64,000 nt of DNA, from positions 26,702,280-26,766,279 of the forward strand of contig CM054144.1 in NCBI GenBank assembly GCA_028751875.1, read 5' to 3'. Below, in pieces: positions 48,480 through 59,753 of the stretch. The notes below the pieces were generated by a model. The model had not been told where the DNA came from and made no database searches. It worked only from the letters and a program-made list of their open reading frames with translations. This DNA comes from Rapana venosa (Eukaryota; Mollusca; Gastropoda; Neogastropoda; Muricidae). The translations under genes and the position numbers were made by a program. The stretch's first letter is position 1. Each line of letters opens with the position of its first letter.

Positions 48480-48595
48480 CTCACCATACACACACGCACA
48501 CACACACAGACACGACACATCCATACACTCCACACACGAAACACACACATACCAAACGCACACACAAACACTTACACACACAAACACAAACCACA

Positions 48596-48660
<65 letters not shown>

Positions 48661-49356
48661 AACAACACACTGAACACACACCACACACACAACACACAAA
48701 AACAAAATCATACCACGCCACACACACACCACACACACACACACACACAAACACACACCACACACACACACACACAACAGTACACAAACACATCCCAGAA
48801 AATGACCGCTGCGGCTAAGAGAAAGAGTTGACGTTTTGATGAATAAGTTTAACTTTTAAAATAGCCAACCTTACGAATATTAGTCACGATTGTGTCAGGA
48901 GCTAGAATAAAAGCAGAAGGGCCCAGAAGGCTATATCATTCCGACTCTGCCAAGTGACTGGAGATAAATAGCTCTGGCCACACAAAACCGTTCAGAAATT
49001 AAACATTTCAATAACTAGAAAGCAAGTCCACAGAGGCCAAGCTTAACACTATTGCATACACATACATGCACATTTACACACGCGCGGCGCGCGCGCACGT
49101 ACGCATGAAAGCACGGCGCACGACACACGCACGCACGGAAAGTACGGCAAGAAAGCACACAGACGACACAAGTACGCGCACCATAACATCACGCACAGTA
49201 CACACACACACACACACAACATCACACAACCACAGTCACACACACACACACACACACACACACAACACGCAACACACACACACACACACCACAAACACAC
49301 AAACACCATACCCTACAAACACACAAGACACAACAACACACACACGAACACACAAC

Positions 49357-49413
<57 letters not shown>

Positions 49414-49570
49414 TACCACACACACTCACACACACCAAACACAATGAGACACACAAAAACACACACACTACACAACACAAATACACACCAACAGGTAGAA
49501 CACACACACAACACGACACACAAAACGCCACACCACTACACGCTTCAGACACACTGACGACAGACAGACA
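48480..49570. repeat. Large CA-rich arrays
   Basis: CA repeats at 48485-48790, with a pure run at about 48598-48658, and at 49060-49560 with CACG interspersion. Between them (48800-49050) is unremarkable sequence without a gene. Confidence 0.9.
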
Positions 49571-49657
49571 GACACCCACACAAACTCCGATGCACAAAAA
49601 CAACTGGGCAGCTCGCACGCACGCAAAAAACCGCACGCACGCACGCTCGCTCGTACC

Positions 49658-49695
49658 AGAGAGAGAGAGAGATAGAGAGAGAAGATGGGTGGAGA

Positions 49696-49742
<47 letters not shown>
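49658..49742. repeat. (GA)n microsatellite
   Basis: GA repeat interrupted by GATA and GGTGG. It follows a CACG tract. Confidence 0.9.
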
Positions 49743-49743
<1 letters not shown>

Positions 49744-50204
49744 ACAACATTTTGTTAACAAAGCGCAGACTATTTCGGAAAACGACAGGCAAAGTATAGC
49801 AGTGTGCACCCGAGCTTCTTTACACTTTGGGGTCGAAACTGAACTATTGTTTACCAGCTCATGCTAGAAGTTGCCCATGCATTGAAAGGGAATCACTTGT
49901 AAATGCGAAAAAAATTTAAAATTACTCGTTTTTTGAGCGCTTTTGCCATGGGAAAACAATCCAAATGGCTGCCAAAACTAAACGTATCAAAACATCCTAA
50001 GTGTAGTTAAATTCTATAAGCATACAAGAAACCTGTTTCTTCAGAACATGTATTTACAACCTAAATTCCGTAGAATTCCACGCAAAGAAATCTCCATATT
50101 TTGCATCTATCAATTTTCTTATTCCTAAACCCACATGATTTAACACCCATATGTTTAAACTAAGCAAGTGGTGAAAGCAGTTGGCCCCTATTGTGTAGCT
50201 TGTG
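49743..50204. other. Unannotated stretch
   Basis: AT-rich sequence with no gene or repeat recognised. Confidence 0.5.
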
Positions 50205-50475
50205 AGGTACAGGTTGGCTGAGGGGTACAATCGCCTCTCTTCCCAAGCTAAGGTTTAAGCTTCACAGACGTGTTACCAACTGATGGGCGACCGTTTACGC
50301 ACCTTTGTCTTCAGTACAGTCCAACCAGTTTCACCATCGGTAAATAGGTTTAGGGTCCAGGGAAGTAAAGCCAGCGAGGGAGAGGAAGATGGGGCCCGCC
50401 CTGAGAGCTGAGGTCTCTGATGCTCGCTCCCCTATAACGCATAGGGTTAAGGGACAACCTTAACCGTTACTATTG
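50205..50475 (+). repeat. Composite tRNA/5S SINE, copy 3 (diverged)
   Basis: Head 'ttggctgaggggtacaatcg' differs from copies 1 and 2, but the 5S-like box C region ('tgatgggcgaccgtttacgc', near 50281-50300) and the downstream body are clearly the same family. The body includes 'cagcgagggagagg', 'gaggtctctgatgctcgctc' and a final ACCTTAACC-like tail. Divergence suggests an older insertion or a sister subfamily. Confidence 0.75.
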
Positions 50476-51229
50476 GTATGTAGCTTTGAAATTTCTATTA
50501 CCTATGATAACATGTCATAAAAAGATCAATACAAAGCAAAAAAACAAAAAACTAACCTGCCAAGCAAATCATAAAAAAGAGAGATGTTTTTTAAAGGACT
50601 CACGACATACGGTTATGCTACACTAAACCCCTAAAAGAATTCAGTGTACATTCAAGAAGAAAACTGCAGCAAAATAATCACGTTTTCCGCCCCTCGTTAT
50701 TCTTTCCCTTCATCGCTAATCTCTTATTCACCTTTCTCATTAAAACAACCATTAAGCCAAGAAAAATCCCCGAAGCAGGAATTGGTTACCTCATTGGGAC
50801 AAACCGGTCGCAAGTGCAAAAATCTCACCACCTGGTGAACCTTGGAGCTCTTGCTGGAGGAACTCCCCCCCCCCCTAAAAAGACCCCCAACCAAAAACAA
50901 AACAACAAACAACAACAAAAAACTAAAACAAACAACAAACCTCAAAAACAATAAAAAATACCCAAGATCAACTTGCGCTATAAATCTTTTCTCTGTGACA
51001 AAAACAATCCCAGACAAAAAAGTTGTACAAGTTCCCCTGATTGCAGACATTGCTTCCTCAAAACAGCATTTGTAAGAAGGGAGCATACGCAGCAATAATC
51101 CCCAAGACCCCCCAAAACCCCCACCCCAAACACAATATTCAACACAAAAGCCCCAAACAAAACAACAATCAAGCAAAGGATATGCATGCGTGTTCTCAAA
51201 TACGCCCTCCTCTTCTGAAGCGGAACTGT
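50476..51229. other. Unannotated stretch with C- and A-rich tracts
   Basis: Contains poly-C and CAA/AAC tracts at 50866-50960 and 51100-51170. Open frames on both strands come from these tracts. No gene recognised. Confidence 0.5.
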
Positions 51230-53720
51230 TGATTTCTCAGGTACGATGGCGTGGTCCGGAGGCCCTGACGTAACGGCTTTCGGCGAGGAGCGGGAGATGT
51301 CCCCTCTAGGAGTGATCATCTCTCGCTCCACATGTCCTGCAGCAGGGTTGAACGGCTCCTGTCTTGTTTGAGGCGGTGGCCGAGTCATCGTAGAAGTTGT
51401 TCCGGCCTGTTCGGTTGCGGGAACTGTTTCCTGGCCCAGAAAGGAGACAGTGTCCATGGAAGTCATGGAGCAGGAGGACCGAACCTTGACGAGGGTCTTG
51501 ATGCGGTTCTTGGCCTCCTACTGGGACAGCATGACACTTGCCCCCCTGGAGCAGACCGTCGTCCGCTTACAGTTCTATCATGGATGCGTTTCTCCAGAGC
51601 GGCGGATAATTTCTTGCTCCGTTCGGCGACGACGGCGCTCCCATTTGCGTGTTGAAGGTTTAGAGGAAACGGGTTTAGCGCCGAGTTGATCGGCAGCCGA
51701 AGAATAGTGGGCGATGCCCAACGTGACCTCGTCAGGATGGGGACCCTTGCCGAGGCCAGCAGACCCAGCAGACCAGGGAAACCAGCACAGAAAGTCCCGT
51801 CAGCACGATGGTGGGACAGGTGCAGCAATGGCGAGGTTCTCTGGACTTGACGGGTGGTGTCCTTGTGGATGGAGTTAGTGACGCACGACGAGAAAGATTG
51901 AACACCTGGCCCAGAGCGATCAGCACGAAGAGTAAGAGGTTCAGTGATTCTCATGATACGAAGAGATACTTCCTCCATTGACGATGTTCTGGTGATAGGG
52001 GAGGGGGATGCAGATGCTGTCTGTCCCCGTAAAACGCAGTGGGAAGTCCATGGGTAGTAGCGGACTTGCAGCCAGGGCAAAACCTATAGCCCAGGCCTAT
52101 GACACAGGCGATCTTGGCTGACCTCCTCCATGAAGACGCGAACAGCAGAAAAAGGATAGCGAACACCGGAGACGATCTAAAGGATGAGGCAAATGATGAC
52201 GGCAGACACTTCACTGGAGAGAAAATACAGGCACCAGCAATCTGACAGAAGGCGTTTACCTCCAGGCAAGTCCGTGCCATATATATTTCCCCTGGTACAT
52301 AAGTGCCGATCAGCGCCTCCGATGATCACCGAGGTACACAAAAAACGAAAAAAACAAAGCATCACAACGCGAAGATAATAAAGAAAGTAGGGAAGAGCAA
52401 AAAGTAGACAAGGAAATAAAGCCCATCAGAAGTTTAATAAAATCCAGAAGTCGAGACACTGAGACTTGGACACCAAAACGTCAAAGCGCGACTTTGGAGA
52501 CACGCTCCTTGCCGCTATTAGCCGATAGATGAAGCTGCAGCGTGCCCCACGGATGGATACATGGTGGCAAAAATCCACAGGAAGAAGCGATACACGTTTG
52601 AAAACGAAGAAGACTTCACAGGAAAGAAATGTCATCCAAGTGGGAGCGAAGCATTTGTTAGGTCAAAGTAATCAGCAAATTGGGCTTTACAGCACAGCTG
52701 TAGTTTTCAGCATACACCGTTCTCAGGCCTTGCATCCCCTTCAGCATAGTCTTGGGGAAGTGGGCCAGAGGAAAGTTTTCACTCATGTCCAGACAGGTTC
52801 TACTTCTAGGTGAGGGGTCTGGAGAAGCCTGCCAGGCAAGGTGTGGATAGGGCCTGGAGGACAAGTGTCCTACATCGGCTGCCTGGAAAAGTTTGTAAAT
52901 GCTGGCTGTTACGAATTCATGAAGCTCCTGCTTGGACAGGTCACATTGTGGAGAAACATGTGTGAGAGGTACAGGCAATTACAGCTGATCACCGCTATCT
53001 TAATGTTGGACAGAATAGATGGCGGAGGTTTCTCTAAAATTCTGGAACACTTTCATTTTGATAGCTTTTGATGTGATTGTGCTCAGATCGATACGCCTCC
53101 GTGTGGAAAAACCATCTCAGGCAGCTCCTGAATGCCCGCAGGCGCCAGATGACTCCACGAGATAGAAGTTGTCCTGCAGGTCAGTGGGCTTCATATCGGA
53201 ATTCTGGCATCAAGGTAAGCGCAGCATGGGGAGATCTGACCGGGCAGGGAAAGGGTCAGAACTAAACAAGGCCAGAGCCTTGACAGCGACATCCGTGGGG
53301 ACAGGTCGATCTGCAGAACAGTTCGTCGTCGTTGCTGGGGGCACTGGTAGTCCCCGTCACACAGTGGAGGGGTGCACGACACACCTGGAAGAGCTGGCAG
53401 CCGGTAGAAGCCCGTACACAGGTACTGCGACAGTTCTCCCTCGTCCTCGTGTCCAGGACTGTCCGTAAACAGCCGTTACACCGCAGTTAGAGGGCAGACA
53501 GAAGCAAAGGCCCAAGCAGCGGAAGTGTGTGGCGGGGCAGCCCCGTCCCGAACAATCCTTGATGGATGAAGTTGCCGTGGCCAGTCAAGGGAGATAACAG
53601 CAGGGGGGGTAAGCGGGAACAACGGCGGCTTGGGGTTGCAGAAAACATTCTCCACATCCAGGCGAGCCTTGTGACAGACAGGGCAAAGTGTGGGTGTTAT
53701 CTGCATCCAGAGTGTTCTGT
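51230..53720 (-). pseudogene. GRL101-like receptor (LDLa + LRR + 7TM GPCR), frame-disrupted
   Basis: Reading right to left, blocks of one protein appear in correct order but in alternating frames. LDL-receptor class A pieces come first: CDGDYQCP near 53340-53361 and DDELFC at 53313-53330. Next are a CPHGCRCQG linker, an LRR-type stretch with LPMLR near 53225-53240, DLSTNHIKSY and NIKIAVISCNC (about 52970-53095), and a pre-TM segment LRTVYAENY (52700-52740). Transmembrane and loop blocks follow: IYRLIAARSVSPKSRF (52483-52530), IIGGADRH and SSEVSAVIICLI (52177-52330), AWAIGFALAASPLLPM then CIPLP (52000-52110), LIALGQVF and TIVLTGLSVLV (51732-51926), FPGLLGLLASARVP (51739-51780) and INSALNPF, the TM7 NPxxY region (51667-51690). 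A basic Ser/Pro-rich tail follows to about 51240. This layout matches Lymnaea GRL101 and related snail receptors. At least eight frame changes prevent a continuous product. It is either a true pseudogene or an intronless gene with unpolished indels. Confidence 0.8.
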
Positions 53721-54850
53721 AGAGTTATAGTTACACGGGTGATCTGCCATTCCACAGTTATTCTGTAGAATTATAGTTACAGTTTAACTCTATCCACAGT
53801 TATTCTGTAAATTATAGTTACAGGTGAACTCTAACCACATTTTAATCTGTAGAATTATAGCTACAGGTGATTTGCATCCACAGTTATTCTGTAGAATTAT
53901 AGTATAGGTTAGGGTGAACTTTTATCCACAGTTCAATTCTGTAGAATAATAGTTCCAAAGGTGAAACTTTATGCCACAGTTCATTCTGTAAATTAGAGCT
54001 ACAGTGGTGATTTGCATCCACAGATATTCTGTAGAGTATAGCTACAGGTGATGTGCATCCACAGTATTCTTTAGAATAAAAGCTACAGGGTAACTGCTAC
54101 CACCAGTTATTTTTGTAGACTTTGAGCTACCGGCTTAACTGCGATCCACAGATATTCTGTAGAGTTAATATCAACAGGGTGAAAGTGCATCCACAGTTTA
54201 TTCAGTAGAGTTATAGCTACATGGTGAACTGCTCCAAAGTTAATTCTGTAGAAATAAATGCTACAGGGTGATGTGCATCCACAGTTAATCGGTAGATTGT
54301 AGCTACAGGGTGATGTGCATCAACAGTTATTCTGTAGAAATTAGAGCTACAGGTGTGGATGTTCATCCACAGTTATTCTGTAGAATAATAGCTACCGGGT
54401 GAACGCTCACAGTTTATTTGTAGACTTAGAGCTACAGGTGAACTGGCATCCACGATAAGAACTGGCATTATTCTGTAGAATTATAGCTACAGGTTGAACG
54501 CAGTCCATAGTATGTAAGAATAAAAGTTTAGGGTGACCTGCATCCACAGTTATTTCTGTAGAATTAATATTTATAGGGGAACACGATCCACAGTTATTCT
54601 GTATGATTATAGCAAAAGGGTGGACCTCAATCCACAGGTGTTTTTTTTAAATAAGAATTATAGCTACAAATGTTAACAGCAATCCAGAGTCTGTAGAATT
54701 ATAGCTAAGGTGAACTTCTATCCAACAGTTATTCTGTAGAATTTATAGCTACAGGATGAACTGTATATACTATCTTACTTTCTTGTAGAATATAGCCTAT
54801 AGGGTGAAACATACCTAGCTAGTTCTGTGTGACATTTCCACTTTTTGGGT
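53710..54850. repeat. 42-bp tandem satellite, about 26 imperfect units
   Basis: Repeats of 'tccacagttattctgtag', 'aattatagctacagg' and 'gtgaactgca' recur every 41-44 bases, with many small differences and indels. The array begins within about 10 bp of the upstream (5') end of the receptor remnant and ends as similarity fades near 54830. Confidence 0.9.
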
Positions 54851-54894
54851 GAAATGTATATGTTGGTATATTAGCCACAGAGATAATACTCAGA

Positions 54895-55170
54895 CTCAGG
54901 AAAGACCTGACGAACGATAGATAAACTGACAGACAGATAGACAGACAGATAAACAGACAGACAGAACAGATATATAGACAGATAGATAATAGATAATAGA
55001 TATATAAGCCAGGTAGATAGACATCTAGCCGGATATCTACTATCTATTCTATCTATCTATCTATCAATCTATCTATACTATCTATCTATCAATCTAACAA
55101 TCTATCTATCTATCTAGACAAGACAGAACAGACAGACAGACAGACCAGCAGACAGACAGACAGACAGACA
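54895..55170. repeat. GATA/GACA microsatellite with strand switch
   Basis: (GACA)/(GATA)n at 54910-55025, the complementary (TATC)n at 55030-55110, then (GACA)n again to 55170. The inverted arms could fold. Confidence 0.9.
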
Positions 55171-55990
55171 GAAATATAGTTTCCCAGCTTTAAAGCTGAA
55201 GTGCCCTTTTGTGAGAACTATGGTCCAGACGTCCATTGTGTTTCCTGTGTTGTCTGTCAACGCCCAAACACAGGTCAAGTTGCTGCAACCAGTTCCTTAC
55301 CTTAGGCGTAGAACAGTAAACTGCACAATGAGGGGCTCACTAATCGAATGTGAAGGCCTTTAAAATGGCACAAAGCAGATGACATTATCTTCATCATTCA
55401 CTGGTTTGTAAATTGCTTTTCTCATTTATTGTACTTAGGGTTGGGAATTTTGAGGATTTTCTTTTGTCCTCCTTCTTCCTCTAATATCACATCACATAAA
55501 CAATAACTAATGATAACAATCAAAGAGTGACGATACACCAATGATGCACCCACAACTTGCTCTATGAGTTCCCCAACGTCTGTGCAAGGAGAACAATTCA
55601 GTTTACCAAATACTCCTGCCAGCGTTAATTTGAAGCTCTCATGCAAGTAACTTGCCTTTATTGCTATTTGTATTTATAAAGGTCTGTGGGAAAATACCAG
55701 CCTCAAAATACTACTCCACACTAAAAGAATATGGAAAAAATTAACACAAAGAACTAACTGTCCCAGCAGTATTAACCTAAATTTTGCAAATGAACTTTGA
55801 TGAACATTTATTCAATTTTTCACTATTGAAGGCAAACTCTTGACAATTCATGTGTACCATACCACTGCACAATATAATGTTCAAGAAACGTTGCCAGGGA
55901 GTGGGGTTAGAAAAGGAGTTGAAACATTAAACTCATCCTAAGTGAACTGGCAGCACAAAGTGTCACCGCAGCAACTGCAAAAAAAACTGA
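55171..55990. other. Unannotated stretch
   Basis: No gene recognised. A - strand open frame at 55422-55646 (74 codons) has no familiar motif. Confidence 0.5.
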
Positions 55991-58900
55991 CGCCCTTTAT
56001 CTGCAGCGTCCTCAGACTTTTACGCTCTACTGGCCATAGGAGAGAAATACCCTGATGACCAGCCATGTCACCATCCATACAACAGGCAGTGATGCCCTAC
56101 TATGTCTCCCTCTCTCACTGCACCTTTCCCTTTCCGACTTCATCCCCACTCCATACCACCCCCCCAGGTCTTCAGCCCCTGTTCAGCTGCTACAACCCCC
56201 TACCCCTACCAGCGATGCCACCATCACCTTCCACCACTCCCTCCCATCTCTCATCTAATTCCTCAACCACCTCCTTCACCTCTTCTTTTCTAGCACCACC
56301 ACTTCTCCTGCCATCCTTCTTGTTCTGTAGACCAAGGAGTAACTACAGGCCTCGTCCTCCCCTCCCTTCTCTGTTCCCCAGACAAGTGATCATCAATCTC
56401 TACCCCCTCCGCACTCCCATCTCCCGCCACCCACCTCACACCTCTCAAACCTCCCTAACAACCAAAGACACCACAATGCTCACATGCAAGAAAACCACAC
56501 ACTATTCTTCAACTGACAAACGTAGCAACAATAACTATGCACCACAAACAACTCCCTTGCACCAATTTTCACTATCTCAACATAGTGCATAAGGAGAAAC
56601 AACTCAAACTCAAATATCACAAATATAATCAAGAGACAAAACTCAACAAGCCCGAGTCATCTCAGACTCTGAATAAGAATGAAAAAAACTCCATAAGGAT
56701 ACATGATAAAGCGACGCATCACAGGAAATTACTGAATTCCACAACAGCCAAGAAAACCATTCCACGACAATCAATTTAAATAATCTGCTCAAAACTACAT
56801 CATTCAAAGACCGTCAACACAACATCAACAATACCACCAAGAAACAGATACAAACACTCAGCACAACCAGACACACACATCACTCCAGCAGTCAAGACTG
56901 ACACCAACAACGAACCACTCACAGAACAGCCCACACAAGTGAATAAAAAATAAACACAGGTCTAGATCCAATAGATTACACACTTTTAGAACCAGACCTG
57001 ATCACTTCTTCACACTTAGTACACACACACACACACCACACACACACACAAAATTAACAAAACACACACCCACCACACACACAACACACACACGACACAC
57101 ACACACACACACAACACACACACACACACACACACACACACGACCAACGAGAACAATGTCACCAACTTCACACAACACACAAGCAGACAGCCTCTCCTCA
57201 CAAAAAATTGCATCATACACATCCAAATTCTCCAGCCCTCACCAAAACAACTCATTCCCATTCACAAATTCACCAGGAGAGCACCCCCACTTTCCAGTCC
57301 CCTAGAACGTCCTCCAGCAAAATCAATTCCCACCATGTAGATAAGGTGACTCAGTGCTTAGAGGTGTGGACGAGAAAAAGATGTCCAGTTGGCGGCCGCT
57401 AGTCTGCAAAACCTGTCTGTACTAGGCCGACAGTACCCAACGCCTGTGTCAGTGGCAGTCAACAAGCTGTCCTCTCACACATTCAAGGTGCGCGTCACGC
57501 ATTATCCACGTGGGCATCAACAGCTGTAAAGCAGGCCTCTTCACAACAGCAAAGTGTACCAAACTGATCCACCTTCCATGCTGTTCTACAGGCCTCCTCC
57601 ATCCTCCCTCCCCTTCCGATGACATCCCTTAAAGACAGGGTCTTGAACGTCGACGCTTCTCTTAGGGAATCCTGCAGGCAAGCGGGTTTGTTTATTGACA
57701 CACCCCCTCCTTCATCACCAGGGCTGGAGCACCTAAAAAGTCACTGTACCAAGATGCTCTACATCCCAGTCCCCAGTGTAACAGAACGTCTTGCCCTCAA
57801 CATTCGTTTCCCGCGGAAACCATCCAACCATGCCGCCGAGCCATGAAGCCCGCGACAACCTACCGACCTTATACAGACCGCTACAACCAGACAGCTACGC
57901 TAGGGCAGCGAAAGGTGTGAGAACATACACAGCCTGCTGCCATTCAACAAAAAGAACATCTCCACCCCCACCCCACCTTGTGACTCAACCACAAATATGA
58001 CACTATTCCATGACACACTTTCCCTTTCTCAGCCCAGGAACCCCCAATGAAAATTATAGACCATTTTCCAACCACCATTACATCTCTAAATCCTTGAAAA
58101 AGTAGTTCTAAAACGCTCATTAACACCTTCTCTCCACAGTCTTCTTCCTATTTCAGTCTGCCTATCGCGTCAACCATGAGCACTGAAGACTACCCTAGTC
58201 CATACCCTATAACAACTTCTCCTTGCTTTCTGACTCGGGGAAAATCTCCCTTCCACTCACTCGAATTAATCTGCAGCTTCGACACTATTGACCATATCAA
58301 TTCTTCACTCCCGTCTTCAAAAAACATTCGTTGTTACTAACTGGCACAGACCCTCTCCTGTTCAGTTCAACCTCACTGACCGATTCCATACAGTCGCACT
58401 AAACAATATACAGTCAATACCTGCCAAACGGAATGTGAGTCCCGCAGGATCAGTCACGGCCCTGTTACTTTTCACTCTCTATACTGCTTCCACTATCACA
58501 TATAATAAACCGTCTCACATCCAACCATCACTTAGCAGAAGACTCTCAGATTCAAAGTAGTGTTTACACCTGAAAATCTGCCTTCTCTCTTGGACAAAGA
58601 TGCCTACTGCTTTCACGAGATATACCAAAACATGGATGATACAAAACAAGTAACAGTTAAACGCAGATAAAAACCGAAGCCATGCTTGTAGTGGACCAAA
58701 ACACAAACTCTCTTCATTACAACAACTTCAATAGAACTCGGCAATACATCAGTCCCTCTATCCACTTCGGAAAGTATCTAGAGTCGTTATCGACAACACC
58801 TACACTCTATGAAAAAATTCACACCAGAACTGACCATACGTGCTACTACCAATTACGGCGTATTAGTGCAATTCGAAAGTACCTGTCCACTGATGCCAAC

Positions 58901-59750
58901 AGCCAAACTTGTTACTTCTCTCAATTCTCTCACACGGGACTATTGCAAATTCTCTCTTAGCTGATCTGCCAGCAACATCTATCCACTCCGTCAACGTATA
59001 CAAAACTCTTCTCTGCAGCTCGACTAGTTCTCAGAAAGAAAAATCTCGCACAATACCCCTCTCTTGCGCTCTCTCCACTGGCTGCAGTCCACAGAGAGTA
59101 GATTATAATGACATACCCTCTTTTACAAATTCTCCACAAAACAGACCAACAACACGCCTCCTACCTATTAGAATTCTTAACCTGTACACTCCTTTCACTT
59201 CCCTCCGCTCTACTGCGATACCTTGTGCCTACAATACCTAATCAACCAATCCACAGTTGGCCGCCGCTATTCTCTATTTCTTGGTCCATCCATCTGGAAC
59301 CAACCTTTCCTCTCGCTCTACGGCCAGAAACCTAGTTATGACACTAGTTTAAATCAGCCTCAAGACATATTTATTTCAAACCTAAGACTCCCCCCCTCCT
59401 GTTTCATATCCAACCCATGTTCTATCTACCCTGCTAAAGTATAACGGGCCTGATTCAAGTGTATGTGTGCTATATGAAAAACATTGACTATCGAAATTTT
59501 ATTTCAAGATTTTGTCTGCAAATCTGCAACCAGGTTTGTAAATATCTGTTTGTTTTAAAACTTATTGAATATTTATCCATGTGATGCATGACTGTGTAAG
59601 ATTGGGGTTGGGGTGCATGCGCATTGATTTGTCTTTGCAAGATATATCGCATATAAGTTCATTAATATTATTATTATTATTAATTAATTTTTAAAAAAAT
59701 ATTAATATTATTATTTATTTATTATATTATTAATGTCAGGAATTCCGTGG
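55991..59750 (+). pseudogene. Decayed CR1/L2-clade LINE
   Basis: The 5' part (about 56040-57000) is Pro/Ser/Thr-rich, as in many ORF1 regions, and is interrupted by a CA array (57020-57140). At 57607-57830 blocks such as KDRVLNVDASLRESCRQAG and ERLALNIRFPR resemble the esterase-like part of CR1/L2 ORF1. Reverse transcriptase blocks follow in order but with frameshifts: FQSAYRVNHE (58152-58183), FDTIDHI (58278-58300), LTDRFHTVALNNIQSIP (58373-58424), PENLPSLLDK (58570-58600), RRISAIRKYLSTDA (58856-58898), LPATSIH (58964-58985), SLHWLQS (59073-59095) and a terminal LKTYLF-like segment (59355-59380). The 3' end has AT-rich ATT repeats to about 59745, just before the second direct repeat starts at 59754. 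The YADD motif was not found intact. Inactive. Confidence 0.8.
57020..57142. repeat. (CA)n array inside the CR1/L2 LINE remnant
   Basis: CA repeat with ACCAC and AACAC interruptions. Confidence 0.9.
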
Positions 59751-59753
59751 CTG

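Noticed and set aside
48480..49560. Long open frames of Thr-His or Cys-Val repeats (also at 5600-6120, 8770-9240, 22340-22850 and elsewhere)
   Set aside because: Pure consequences of CA/TG microsatellites, which are open in several frames on both strands.
53710..54850. CRISPR-like array
   Set aside because: Units are contiguous imperfect tandem repeats without unique spacers, in a eukaryotic genome with no cas genes.
55422..55646. 74-codon - strand open frame
   Set aside because: No known motif and no splice or start context. Length is not unusual for chance in this sequence.
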